Shown here: positions 34,101-42,267 of the stretch, piece by piece
Numbering within the stretch: the stretch's first letter is position 1
Layout: each line of letters opens with the position of its first letter
NCBI GenBank assembly: GCA_020634415.1
Contig: JACKBT010000018.1
Location: 42,442 to 106,441, forward strand
Reading direction: 5' to 3'
DNA length: 64,000 nt
DNA from: Ardenticatenaceae bacterium
Lineage (GTDB): Bacteria > Chloroflexota > Anaerolineae > Promineifilales > Promineifilaceae
Position numbers and translations under genes: made by a program
The notes under the pieces: model-generated
Seen by the model: the letters and a program-made list of their open reading frames with translations, nothing else
Databases searched by the model: none
Told to the model about the DNA's origin: nothing

Positions 34101-36489
34101 GATAGAAGTCAGCGGCAGCGTTTTGACCTGCATGGACGGTGACAAACCGCCGATTACAATCTGAGCCAGTACCGCCATCACAGGTTGGGGAGGGGATTAA
34201 GGGGGCCGGGATGAGCGGCTGCGGCACATGCTCGCTGCCTTCTGAGGTATTTTGATCGGTTGTTTCCAGCACTTTGTAGAAGGGCAATGGTTCTACTTCT
34301 ACGATGTAGTCGCCAGGGGGAATGGTTTCTTCGGGGCAACCGTCATAGTAGCCATCAGGGCAGTAGGTCTCAAAGGCGTAACCCCCATCATAAGCACCAT
34401 CTCGCACTTCGCTGGAGATGTTGGGGACTTCGATGCAGTTGGCGGCTAAACCGAGGGGATCGGGCAGGGGGTTGCCGTTGGCATCGAATATGTCGCAGCC
34501 AGAGGGGTGGACAAAGGAGTCGCTTTGCAGAGTATAGAGGAGTATTGTGCCGGTGTCGTCGTAGAGGTTGAGGGTTACGCCGGGGATGCCGGGTTCATAA
34601 TCTTCGGCGGCGGCAAAACGAACGTCTAGCTCGTTACGGGTGGTGGCGTAAAGTACCATACCAGAAATGCCTCCGTTTTCACCGGCCGAGGCATCATAGA
34701 CGGATTTGCCGAAGTCTACCCAGGAGCGTTTGCCGGCCCAACTGAGTTCAGCCGCGAGTAGATCGCCGCCGAGTTCGCTGTTGATGACGGTAACTTCGTT
34801 GGGATTGTAGGGATCGTGGACGGCGATACCGGTGCGGCCGAAACGGCCGAAATCCACTTCCATCACCGCAAATTTCTCCAGCTCAAATACTTCGGGGAAC
34901 TCATAGTAGCCATCATTGTCCGTGAATGTGCCATATTGGAGGGTGCCGTCGCGGAAACGGGTGCCGAGGGCGATGCCGTCTATGGCTCGTTCGCAGGTGT
35001 CCAGATCGTTGGGGTCTACACAGTCCCGAATGCCGTTGGTGGCCGTGAGGACGCCGGGGTTGGGCAAGCCATCGCTGCCCAGGCCGTCATCCATGTAAAC
35101 ATAGCCCGACAGCCAACCAAACCAGCGCGGAATGCCGACATCTCCCATTTCGACTGTTTGAGGGTTGCTGTCGGTATCGTTGGCGGCTGGCTCTGGGATT
35201 TGGATGGTGTAAAAGCCAATGATGTAATCCAGTGGATCGTCCCAGATGGACATCTGATAGGTGCCATCAGGCACGTTGTTAATGGTAAAGCTGCCATCCT
35301 CGTTGCCCCGGCCCAGATACACTTGTTGGTCGGTGTTGCCGATGTCGGTGAGGGCGATCCAGGGTTTATAAACAGCTTCACCCAGACTGGGCGGGGGGCT
35401 GTTGACGGGGGGTGTCCACTGCACAATTGTTTTGACGATGCCGGTGACGGTGCCTGTCCCAGTGGCGTCGTTGCCTGCGCCACAGCTATCGCCTGTGTCG
35501 CCGAAGGTGCATTCTTGGACAAATCCAACCCAAACGGCCGCTTGGTTCAACCCTTCACGAGGGCTATCGCCACTATCGCCTTCTATCGGCCAGGCATCAA
35601 TGACATGGGTTCCTTCGATGGTTGTTGTCTGTACCCAATCATTCTCCTGCCCATCGGGCGGCACGACGATGACTTCGTATTTGCCACGCGGGATATTGTC
35701 TATGGTCACATCGCCATTGGCGTCTGTGTAACAAACACCGCCGTTGTTGGGGTTGGCGGCACTGATGATGGGGGTGTCGCCAGCAAAGATGATGTCGCCG
35801 TTGCCATCGCGTTCATACTCGGTGCAGAGGGGGTTGCCGTACCAGTCTACGGTGACTTCGCCGACGACATCTTCGAGGATGATGCGGAAGCCTGCCAGCC
35901 CATCTTCAAAGCCGGTGGTGCCGATGCCAGCGGCATCGTCTTCGCCGTTTACCGGGCGGTTGTCGTGAAAGGCGTGTACGCGGATGCGGGAGAGAGGCAG
36001 GGGATCGGCTACGAGTTCGACGATGACTGTACCGGCATCAGCGGGCAGTTGGACATGTGTGCCACTCAGTTTGTAGCCTTCGGCACGCACGGATATGAGA
36101 TAACGGCCGTCTACCACTTCACCATCCCCATTCACTTCGCCAGCTTCAGGCAAGCTAAAAGAAGCCGTCGTCTCATCTCCCAAGCCAACAATAGGACTGT
36201 AGCTCGCTTGGGGAGAAGTGGAGGGAAGATTGTTGGCATCTGTGGGATCACCGGCGTTATCGGCGTTAACAAGATACGTAAATTCAGTGATGAGCGGCCC
36301 CGTCCCAAAGGCCAGGTTTGGGTCGTATTCATGCACTTCCAGCACAATATTCGATGCCGATTGGGCACTCTTCTGCAAACTAAATAAAAGTAAGATAGCC
36401 AGGAAAAGCGCCAACAAAAACACGATGCGCCCTATCCAGGATGCTCTGAGTCGTAACTGGGATGTTGATAAATGAGCTTGTGCATTCAT
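31180..36489 (-). CDS. Giant secreted surface protein (SdrD-like, IPT/TIG, beta-helix)
   Basis: This is a 1769-residue exported protein. After a signal anchor (IVFLLALFLAILLLF) come multiple SdrD/CNA-B-like beta-sandwich units (about residues 150-900) with motifs such as DNDGYYEFPEV and PPGDYIVEVEP. An IPT/TIG domain lies at about 960-1035 (IIVNGKGFGNTPG). A right-handed parallel beta-helix spans about 1048-1480, with repeats like IHHNRIL and NNMIVNN. A lectin-like jelly roll lies at about 1585-1769 (SILDDFNRANNN). No sortase motif is visible. It is probably a cell-surface scaffold or adhesin. AGGAGT precedes the ATG. It starts the gene cluster that leads into three cupredoxin genes, so it may display or recruit them (inference). 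Confidence 0.87.
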   Translation of the reverse strand: MNAQAHLSTSQLRLRASWIGRIVFLLALFLAILLLFSLQKSAQSASNIVLEVHEYDPNLAFGTGPLITEFTYLVNADNAGDPTDANNLPSTSPQASYSPIVGLGDETTASFSLPEAGEVNGDGEVVDGRYLISVRAEGYKLSGTHVQLPADAGTVIVELVADPLPLSRIRVHAFHDNRPVNGEDDAAGIGTTGFEDGLAGFRIILEDVVGEVTVDWYGNPLCTEYERDGNGDIIFAGDTPIISAANPNNGGVCYTDANGDVTIDNIPRGKYEVIVVPPDGQENDWVQTTTIEGTHVIDAWPIEGDSGDSPREGLNQAAVWVGFVQECTFGDTGDSCGAGNDATGTGTVTGIVKTIVQWTPPVNSPPPSLGEAVYKPWIALTDIGNTDQQVYLGRGNEDGSFTINNVPDGTYQMSIWDDPLDYIIGFYTIQIPEPAANDTDSNPQTVEMGDVGIPRWFGWLSGYVYMDDGLGSDGLPNPGVLTATNGIRDCVDPNDLDTCERAIDGIALGTRFRDGTLQYGTFTDNDGYYEFPEVFELEKFAVMEVDFGRFGRTGIAVHDPYNPNEVTVINSELGGDLLAAELSWAGKRSWVDFGKSVYDASAGENGGISGMVLYATTRNELDVRFAAAEDYEPGIPGVTLNLYDDTGTILLYTLQSDSFVHPSGCDIFDANGNPLPDPLGLAANCIEVPNISSEVRDGAYDGGYAFETYCPDGYYDGCPEETIPPGDYIVEVEPLPFYKVLETTDQNTSEGSEHVPQPLIPAPLIPSPTCDGGTGSDCNRRFVTVHAGQNAAADFYLLPDFEPGEVVPIPGRIYGFALDDLNIETDPNRIYYGEKRGIPNTPVGIRDFTGRLVAMANSDINGIFEVLVPSTYSANCPIPAGVCPAIYKVIVNDPGDPGNPTPNFNPNYQTLTFQFDVWPGKTTYADVATFAITTLNETPGGYNQPAQCGLPDDAPEIHFVNDPRRTPSQLIIVNGKGFGNTPGKVTVGNVAYFGADINSWSDTEIRFNATDNPLGPQQLLVESNNGQVSPSGVTMHLRQGGGSYNPPVEWVDDTYDGSNGTSNGNSGRPWTTIQEAIDAAAPGSLVIVRPGSGAYYEDITINKAVWVQGYGPGALDGLGSGGSVLDMRFSTQAVVINGVAPGAYSSGSHPVLDGFRIANSRDEQDIGGGLYVEANGAYAVISNNIIQSNGGNLGGAIVVGQPYAGDNNNDNIRIHHNRILNNGGISRAGAVGIYNGADNYELDHNDICGNYSGEYGGGISHFGLSTNSSIHHNRIYYNSSFDEGGGLMIAGEQVGCAAIVAGQCVVNPGDPGTPFTTGSGNVAVYNNLFQANLANDDGGAIRLLQPWDYDIDITNNMIVNNVSTDLGGGISLDDASAVTVVNNTVANNATTATAEDSDKLAHAAGIVAEPYSIGFSDFLETEVGPGASAPGFPDPVMFNNIIWHNVAYTFTLGVGLLPPGGVVFDTEVFGGGSLTGDASNHLTADGDPLFVDAYASDLDAVAFNNELTFISVVFVTNYITGTLPGDYHLDFGSPAIDAGITSLSTVSAPNADFDDQVRPQDGGYEIGADEFPGGVTAVPFPATSILDDFNRANNNILGLNWHDTNPPASYRINANTLQIRTGAFAEVTWDILPSGFGPDQEVFFTFTDVSTLADEQGLILKDTGPNLIEVLYDYPNSQVEIWTKDGGAWQQQDTLNGVSFGVGDQFGARTLADGTVNVYKNGTLIGSTNIAGAWPYTAGGGDIGVGFIGTTNSGAGNARIDDFGGGNVP

Positions 36490-36595
36490 AAAGTTACTCC
36501 TGTCATGTCATTTCCTTTTTAGATAATCGGGACCAATTCAATAAAACGGTTTCTTTCATATAAGCAACGTCCTCCTCACTTGCCTTAAGGTCTGT

Positions 36596-36988
36596 TCAAG
36601 TCTGGGCCAGGTTAAGAACAGATTTAATAAATGGAATGAATTCTTCTGTGCGAGCCTGTTGGGAAACGGGTTCACCATAGATTTGAATCAAGTCTTGGTC
36701 GGCACTAACTTGCACTAATTTGAGGCCAGTATACTGCTGGGGTAATGTGGGAATGCTGGCTGTGTCGGTGGCAAGCAGGGCTTCGTCAAAGACAATAACG
36801 GCTGGTTGAAAATGTCTAACGGTTTTGTGAACCAAAGTCAGAGATGGAGGGGCAATGACTCTCACATCTAGCTCCTCGTCACCGGTAAATAGGCTGATCA
36901 AGCCGGCACTGAGCAGGGAACCATTGTGGATAATGAGCACACGACAGGGTTGCTGCTGTTCTGTCAAAGTTACCTTCCTGAATAACAT
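36596..36988 (-). CDS. Degenerate receiver-domain protein
   Basis: This 130-residue protein resembles a response-regulator receiver: CRVLIIHNGSLLSAGL at the first strand and AVIVFDEALLATD at the third. The usual acidic pair after the first strand is replaced by His-Asn, while an Asp (about residue 68) remains at the phospho-acceptor position. It has no output domain. It is probably a pseudo-receiver that responds by protein contact. The gene is 106 bp upstream of the giant surface-protein gene on the same strand and divergent from a histidine kinase gene, so it may control the cluster. Confidence 0.6.
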   Translation of the reverse strand: MLFRKVTLTEQQQPCRVLIIHNGSLLSAGLISLFTGDEELDVRVIAPPSLTLVHKTVRHFQPAVIVFDEALLATDTASIPTLPQQYTGLKLVQVSADQDLIQIYGEPVSQQARTEEFIPFIKSVLNLAQT

Positions 36989-37074
36989 CTTTGCAAAATT
37001 CCTAAGGGGTTTTATGCCTTTATAACCAGGATAGAGGAGAATCGGACTGAGTACATCGGCGTTAGCCTATCTTT

Positions 37075-37149
37075 TAGGTACTAAAAAAGAACTATTTTTG
37101 ATGCCCTAATTAGAAATTCCTGGTACTTTAGTATCAGTACTGCCGTACT
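37075..37149. promoter_or_regulatory. Repeated GGTACT/AGTAC sites in divergent intergenic region
   Basis: TAGGTACTAAA (37075), TGGTACTTTAGTA (37121) and AGTAC-TGCC-GTACT (37136-37149) form a cluster of related half-sites in AT-rich DNA between the pseudo-receiver gene and the kinase gene; GTAGTACCATAC at about 37454 is a further match. They could bind a response regulator of NarL type. This is pattern evidence only. Confidence 0.4.
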
Positions 37150-37265
37150 ATTTGACGCGATTGTTAGATTTGCTTGTAAGGGGGGAGGCAAACTTGGGGA
37201 GAAAAGGGAGGCGCGTTTCAAGTCAGGATGTGATTACTTTCTGGGCAGCGGTTGGGAGGACTTGA

Positions 37266-37416
37266 GTAGGGCGATTGCATACTCACCCTAAACGGCGGTT
37301 CAAACCGCAGCTACGACTACAAAGTCGGCCTACGCCGACTATTTCCAGCCCGCGTAGGTGGGCTTTGTAATTGTAGACACGAATTTATTCGCCCCGTGAG
37401 TATGCAATCGACCTAC
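37266..37416. repeat. MITE-like element, 151 bp with 21-bp terminal inverted repeats
   Basis: The ends 37266-37286 and 37396-37416 are inverted copies with one mismatch (GTAGG and CGATTGCATACTCAC against GTGAGTATGCAATCG and CCTAC). Inside are shorter complementary segments (GTCGGC/GCCGAC and CTACAAAG/CTTTGTA). It has no coding capacity and lies in a 525-bp gene-free region. No clear target-site duplication was found. Confidence 0.6.
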
Positions 37417-37513
37417 CCTTCAATCCAAATAGTGTTGAGTTTTTGTGGCTCCCGTAGTACCATACTCCTAAAGCAAGTGCAGTTGTTATGATTCTGTTGA
37501 TGTGTAAATAGAA

Positions 37514-38887
37514 ATGATGCCGAGCATGATCCGAGATTTGAAGGATAGAGCAGCCCGCTTTTTTGTTGTGGTTTTGCCTTATCGCTGGTTTTTAATGGCT
37601 GTGGTGGGAACGGCCGTTATCATCTTTGAAATCATCGAACACACCCTGGACATACGCCCCTCACCGGGGCAGCTCTGGCTGGAAATCTTGCTTTATGGCC
37701 TGCTTCTGCCCCTGGTGGGTGGGGCCATATTGACGGCTGTGGCTCACCTGGACCTGAAGCACAACCAAATAGCCCTCCATTGGGATATGGCTAAAGACCT
37801 GAGCCACGAGATGTCTCTGGCCCACAATTGGGAGAGTCTGAAAAAGGTGCTGCTCTCCTTTCCTTTGAAAGTTGCTCCCTTTTCAGCCGTGTTCCTGCTG
37901 CTATATGACCAATCTCAACATCTGTTGCAAACAGCGGGGACCCTATTGGCCGAAAATGGTGGAGCTTTTACTTACCCTACCCAGTTTTTAGCACCCGATC
38001 TCTCGCTTTTACACCAACCCCACAACCTCAATGCCCTGACCGCAAACCATTACCCCTATGTTCACTGGCCGGAAACAGTGCAAGGCTTTTGCTTGCGTCT
38101 GTTTCACGGCAACATGCTGGTAGCCGTCCTACATCTCTTTTTGCCGCTAAAATATCAACTTAGCGAGGAACAAAAAGCCATTTTGAACAGCCTGGCAGCC
38201 CCCATGGCTGTGGCGACCAATGGCCTGCACCCGCAGGGGTCGGCCCTGGTCAGGGCCACGGCGGCTGAGTTGGAGAACCGCCGCCTGACGCGGTATTTGC
38301 ATGATATGATCGGGCAAAATGTGGGGTATTTGGTAATGCAGTTGGATCAGATGCAGATGCAGGAGGGTTTGGCCGATTATCCTAACCTCAAGCAGCAATT
38401 AGCCTATTTGCATGGCACCGCCAACCAAATTTACGATCAAATTCGGGTAATTTTGACGACCTGGCAGCCTTTGGAGTCGGTTGATTTGATGACGGCCGTT
38501 TCCGACCAGGCTCTACTCAGCAGCAACCAGGAAGTGCTCTTTGGGGTGGAAGTAACGAGTAACGGCCGTTCCCGTCCCCTGCCCGCCTACCTTACACGCA
38601 AAATATTAGGCATCTCGCGTGAAGCAATTATGAATGTGCGCAAACATGCCCAAGCCCACCTGCTGTGCATTCATCTGGACTGGACAGATAACCAATTAAC
38701 CCTCACCTTACAAGATGATGGGCAGGGGTTTGATGTGGAGACAGACAGCCACGACAACACTTCTTATGGCCTGACAATTATGCAAGAACGGGCTGTAGAG
38801 ATAAACGGCCGTCTCCTCATCCAATCACAACCCAACCAAGGCACCACCGTTACCCTTATCCTGCCACTGCCCATTATTGACAAGTAA
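37514..38887 (+). CDS. NarX-like sensor histidine kinase with GAF-like domain
   Basis: This 457-residue kinase has two N-terminal membrane helices (about residues 20-40 and 55-80), a GAF-like region (about 100-240) and a HisKA_3 dimerisation segment with phospho-acceptor RYLHDMIGQN. A C-terminal ATPase domain follows: N box IMNVRKHA, G1 DDGQGFD and YGLTIMQERA. It should phosphorylate a NarL-type regulator; the nearest is the gene at 39107. It is divergent from the pseudo-receiver at 36596. Confidence 0.88.
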   Translation: MMPSMIRDLKDRAARFFVVVLPYRWFLMAVVGTAVIIFEIIEHTLDIRPSPGQLWLEILLYGLLLPLVGGAILTAVAHLDLKHNQIALHWDMAKDLSHEMSLAHNWESLKKVLLSFPLKVAPFSAVFLLLYDQSQHLLQTAGTLLAENGGAFTYPTQFLAPDLSLLHQPHNLNALTANHYPYVHWPETVQGFCLRLFHGNMLVAVLHLFLPLKYQLSEEQKAILNSLAAPMAVATNGLHPQGSALVRATAAELENRRLTRYLHDMIGQNVGYLVMQLDQMQMQEGLADYPNLKQQLAYLHGTANQIYDQIRVILTTWQPLESVDLMTAVSDQALLSSNQEVLFGVEVTSNGRSRPLPAYLTRKILGISREAIMNVRKHAQAHLLCIHLDWTDNQLTLTLQDDGQGFDVETDSHDNTSYGLTIMQERAVEINGRLLIQSQPNQGTTVTLILPLPIIDK

Positions 38888-38912
38888 TCGTTCGTTTTTA
38901 ACTTAGCCATTA

Positions 38913-38939
38913 TGGAGATTGGGGACTGGTTAATCTCCA
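38913..38939. repeat. Short palindrome downstream of kinase gene
   Basis: TGGAGATT (38913-38920) pairs with AATCTCCA (38932-38939) around GGGGACTGGTT. Sequence style (GGAGATTGGGGACTGG) is like the arms of repeat family 1. It may act as a terminator-like structure, although no T-run follows. Confidence 0.4.
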
Positions 38940-39106
38940 ATCTCGGTCAAACACAACTTATAATCACACAACCATTCTCTTAAGTGCGTTCGTAACCCGC
39001 CACCCTAATAATAGTGTAGGGCTATTATTTATATTATTCACCTTCGTTGTTCAAACAGATTTAGCCTTAGCCTGGACTCATTATTGTGACACGGAGCAGT
39101 TTGCAT

Positions 39107-39754
39107 ATGAAAATACTTCTTGTAGATGATCACGTCTTATTCCGTGAGGGACTCTCTAATCTCCTGTCAGCCCAACCAGATATGACAATTGTGGGCAGTG
39201 CTGATACAGTAACAATGGCGATTGCTTGTGCGACCGAGTTAAAGCCTGACCTGGTTCTAATGGATTTTATTTTGCCTGATGGCACAGGTTTGGAAGCAAC
39301 ACGAGCCATTCTAAAGGAACATCCCGACTGCGTGATTGTTTTTTTGACAATTCATGAAGAAGATGAAAGGTTATTTGAAGCGATTTATAGTGGGGCCAAA
39401 GGTTATTTGCTGAAAAATGTGTCTGTAACCAAATTGCTCGACTTCTTGCGAGGCGTGCTTAAGGGCGAAGCGGCCATTACGCGAACCATGGCCTCGAAAC
39501 TACTAGATAGATTTGCTGAAATTGGGCCACAAACGAGACTTGTATCGGCAACGGCCGTTAACAAACTCACCAACCGCGAAATGGAAATCTTGCACCAGCT
39601 AGACACCGGGGCCACCAACCGAGAGATTGCTCATAGGCTTTCCATCAGCGAACGAACCGTCAAAAACCATGTCAGCAACATCCTCGCCAAACTTGAACTC
39701 GCCAACAGACAGCAGGCCGTACACTACGCCCGGCATCATGGCATATTAGGATAA
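39107..39754 (+). CDS. NarL-family response regulator
   Basis: This 215-residue two-domain regulator has a receiver with acidic pair VDDHVLFREGL, phospho-acceptor VLMDFILPDGTG and the switch Lys in KGYLLKNV. The C-terminal LuxR helix-turn-helix is LTNREMEILHQL followed by ATNREIAHRLSISERTVKNH. The ATG at 39107 matches the family N-terminus; an in-frame GTG at 39086 would add seven residues. It is probably the partner of the kinase at 37514 or 39763, which flank it in the same direction. Confidence 0.9.
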   Translation: MKILLVDDHVLFREGLSNLLSAQPDMTIVGSADTVTMAIACATELKPDLVLMDFILPDGTGLEATRAILKEHPDCVIVFLTIHEEDERLFEAIYSGAKGYLLKNVSVTKLLDFLRGVLKGEAAITRTMASKLLDRFAEIGPQTRLVSATAVNKLTNREMEILHQLDTGATNREIAHRLSISERTVKNHVSNILAKLELANRQQAVHYARHHGILG

Positions 39755-39762
39755 CAGATGTC

Positions 39763-41634
39763 ATGATGCCTACCTGGACTAGATTTCTACAGACTGGATT
39801 ATGGTTCAGGGTAGCTTTAGCCGTTACCTTGGGTTTTTTAGCCCTGTTCGCAGCCTTTGCCATTTTGGGCGAACAAGCCATTCAAGACAGCACAGCCCGT
39901 GTTCTGGATGAACGGTTGGTCATCGCCCAGTTAGCAGCCAATGAAATTGATCGCTATCTGGAACAAGCCATCGTCCAGCTAGAAGAGCTGCCCGCCAGCA
40001 CCCACCTGAACCCTGCCAACGCCAATTTCCCCACCGAAGCTCATACGCTAGCCAGCCCTTATGTCGAGGTGGGACTGTTTTCAGGCGGGGTGATTTTTCT
40101 TGATCCAGCAGGACAGGTTGTTATTACCGAGCCGCCCGGATTGTATGCCACAGGAACCAATCTATTCGTACTGCCTCACGTGGCGCAGACCATCCAAGAG
40201 GAAGCGGCCAACATCTCCGACCCCTTTTATCATCCCCAAACGCAGCAGCCGGTAACGGCCGTTACTGTACCCTTTTGGCAAGACGGCCGTTTCGCGGGCA
40301 TCACCATCGGCCTGCTGCCCATCCCCAACATCTACCTCACCGAACCGCTCGACCAGGCCATGATCTTAGGCGAAACTGCCCACGCCGTTTTGGTAGATAT
40401 GGAAGGCCGAGCCATCGTCTCCACCTTCGATCTACCCTTCCTCTCCTCAGGCGAACATCCCACTTTCTACCGCCGTGCCATGTCCCTGCATGAACCCATC
40501 ATCGAAACCGTGCCCTTTGAGCTAGACTTGCCCAATGAACCAGAAGGGCACTTGCATATTATGGGCTTTGCCCCCCTGACAAACGCCCCCTGGGGCGTTT
40601 CCGTTGGTGGCGATGTCATCAGCGAAACCTTCGCTGGTGTGCAGCGATTACGCAATGGCCTGATCCTCTTGGGCTTAACCGCTCTGGGCACCACCCTGTT
40701 AGCCACCTTAATTGGCACACGTCGGCTGGTGCGGCCCGTGCAGCAGCTTACCGTCTCGGCCCGGCAAATTGCCGATGGCGATTTGGAAAAGCCCCTGATC
40801 GTCAACGAAGGAGGCGAAATTGGCGCTATGGCACGAGCACTTGATCATATGCGGCAGCAGTTGTTAACCAATATCAAAGAACTTGCACGGTGGAATGAGG
40901 AATTAGAGGCGAGGGTAGAACAACAGACGGAAGCGCTGCGGCAGCAGCAAGAGTGGACACAGCAAGTGTTACGACAGACGATTAAGGCCCAAGAGGATGA
41001 ACGAGCGCGGCTTTCTTGGGAATTGCATGATGAGATCGGCCAGGTGTTAACGGCCGTTGAACTAAGCCTGGAACGCCTGCAAAACGCCCTCCCCGCCCAG
41101 GATACCCCTGTACACGAAAGATTAGAACGCAGCCGCGCCCTCACCGAACGCGCCGTTACAGATTTACGCCGCATGATTTCCGCCCTCCGCCCCAGCATTT
41201 TGGACGATTTAGGGCTGATCCCCGCCCTAAACTGGATGAGCGACCACACCCTGCGCTCATTGGGCATACACGTAAACATAGACAGCCAAATACAAATCGA
41301 ACGTTTGCCAGGCGAAATAGAAACAACTCTGTTTCGTATTGCTCAAGAAGCCATGAATAATGTCGCCCGACACAGCAAGGCTCACACCCTGGCTATCCAA
41401 CTCCACTACGAAAATGAACAGCTCATGATGAAGCTGTCAGATGATGGGCAAGGGTTTGAGCCAACCAGGCTCCCTTCTCGATTAGACACAGGTCGCGGCT
41501 TGGGGCTGGCCAGTATGCAAGAGCGGGCCTCACTCGTTGGCGGCCAAATCATAGTGGAAAGCAGGCTGAACCAGGGAACCACAGTCACAGTTAGGGTTCC
41601 TATCCCAGCCGCCACAATCAGCAGGAGCAATTAA
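39763..41634 (+). CDS. Membrane sensor histidine kinase (Cache-HAMP-HisKA_3)
   Basis: This 623-residue kinase has a first membrane helix (VALAVTLGFLALFAAFAIL), a Cache-type extracytoplasmic sensor (about residues 45-285), a second helix (LILLGLTALGTTLLATLIG) and a HAMP domain (RRLVRPVQQL). A coiled coil of alternating Glu/Gln/Arg follows, then HisKA_3 with SWELHDEIGQ and an ATPase domain with NVARHSKAH, DDGQGFEP and GLGLASMQERA. All catalytic motifs look intact. The stop is one base before the ATG of a receiver-only protein, its likely partner. It also follows the NarL regulator by 8 bp, so all belong to one operon. Confidence 0.9.
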   Translation: MMPTWTRFLQTGLWFRVALAVTLGFLALFAAFAILGEQAIQDSTARVLDERLVIAQLAANEIDRYLEQAIVQLEELPASTHLNPANANFPTEAHTLASPYVEVGLFSGGVIFLDPAGQVVITEPPGLYATGTNLFVLPHVAQTIQEEAANISDPFYHPQTQQPVTAVTVPFWQDGRFAGITIGLLPIPNIYLTEPLDQAMILGETAHAVLVDMEGRAIVSTFDLPFLSSGEHPTFYRRAMSLHEPIIETVPFELDLPNEPEGHLHIMGFAPLTNAPWGVSVGGDVISETFAGVQRLRNGLILLGLTALGTTLLATLIGTRRLVRPVQQLTVSARQIADGDLEKPLIVNEGGEIGAMARALDHMRQQLLTNIKELARWNEELEARVEQQTEALRQQQEWTQQVLRQTIKAQEDERARLSWELHDEIGQVLTAVELSLERLQNALPAQDTPVHERLERSRALTERAVTDLRRMISALRPSILDDLGLIPALNWMSDHTLRSLGIHVNIDSQIQIERLPGEIETTLFRIAQEAMNNVARHSKAHTLAIQLHYENEQLMMKLSDDGQGFEPTRLPSRLDTGRGLGLASMQERASLVGGQIIVESRLNQGTTVTVRVPIPAATISRSN

Positions 41635-41635
41635 A

Positions 41636-42118
41636 ATGCCGCAACAACCAATAAATGTCATTATTGTGGACGATCATGAAATTATGCGTGAAGGGCTGCG
41701 AGATTTGTTGGGAGATGAAAAAGACATCCACGTTACCGCTTTGGCCGATAACGGCCATGCCGCTATAAATCTGGCACACCATCACCAGCCAGATATTCTC
41801 ATCCTAGATATTAAAATGCCCGATATGACAGGGCTAGAAGCTCTATGGCAGCTTCGTCAGGAATTACCCGACATCAAGGTAATTATCCTCACCATGTATG
41901 AAGAAGAAGCTTTTTTCCTAGAGGCATTAAGGGCTGGGGCCTCGGGATATTTTCTTAAAGGTTCACATAGCTCAGAACTCATTCACGCTATTAAAGTTGT
42001 TCAAAAGGGAGAAGTCTATCTCCCGCCTAAATTGACTGGCTGTCTTGTGAAAGAGTACCTGACCCAATATCACCAACTCCAAGAGCTGGGTTATGCCGAC
42101 TCCCATGTAACCAGATAA
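41636..42118 (+). CDS. Receiver-only NarL-type response regulator (lacks HTH)
   Basis: This 160-residue protein has an intact receiver: VDDHEIMREGL, LILDIKMPDMTG phospho-acceptor, TMYEEEAFF and KGSHSSE. In NarL-family proteins the next segment (after VYLPPKLTGCLVKEYL) leads into a LuxR helix-turn-helix, but here the protein ends 17 residues later. No continuing helix-turn-helix was seen in the next 150 bp in any frame. It is either a natural single-domain receiver or a truncation next to a repeat element. It is coupled to the upstream kinase gene by a 1-bp gap. Confidence 0.85.
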   Translation: MPQQPINVIIVDDHEIMREGLRDLLGDEKDIHVTALADNGHAAINLAHHHQPDILILDIKMPDMTGLEALWQLRQELPDIKVIILTMYEEEAFFLEALRAGASGYFLKGSHSSELIHAIKVVQKGEVYLPPKLTGCLVKEYLTQYHQLQELGYADSHVTR

Positions 42119-42179
42119 GAACTTTAGCAGGGGCTTATAGTATTAGTGACTTACGCCATAAAGTATCAGTGACTGTTCA

Positions 42180-42263
42180 CCCTCCCGAAGCTTTTCCCTC
42201 GAGAGAACCTCCGTAAAAGAAACCTCCGGGAGGATTTTTCACTCGAGGGGCTGAATAATTACA
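42180..42263. repeat. Palindromic repeat family 2, copy 1
   Basis: CCCTCGAG (42196-42203) pairs with CTCGAGGG (42242-42249), enclosing AACCTCCGGGAGGA, itself a palindrome, followed by GGGGCTGAATAATTAC. A second copy at 57651-57735 has the same layout with compensating changes in the stem. It lies directly after the receiver-only gene and before the TetR stop. Confidence 0.65.
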
Positions 42264-42267
42264 AGCA

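Noticed and set aside
34816..36387. Long plus-strand open frame (523 codons) opposite the giant surface-protein gene
   Set aside because: It is entirely antisense to a gene with clear signal peptide, ribosome site and domains, and its translation shows no domain pattern. It is a by-product of codon bias.
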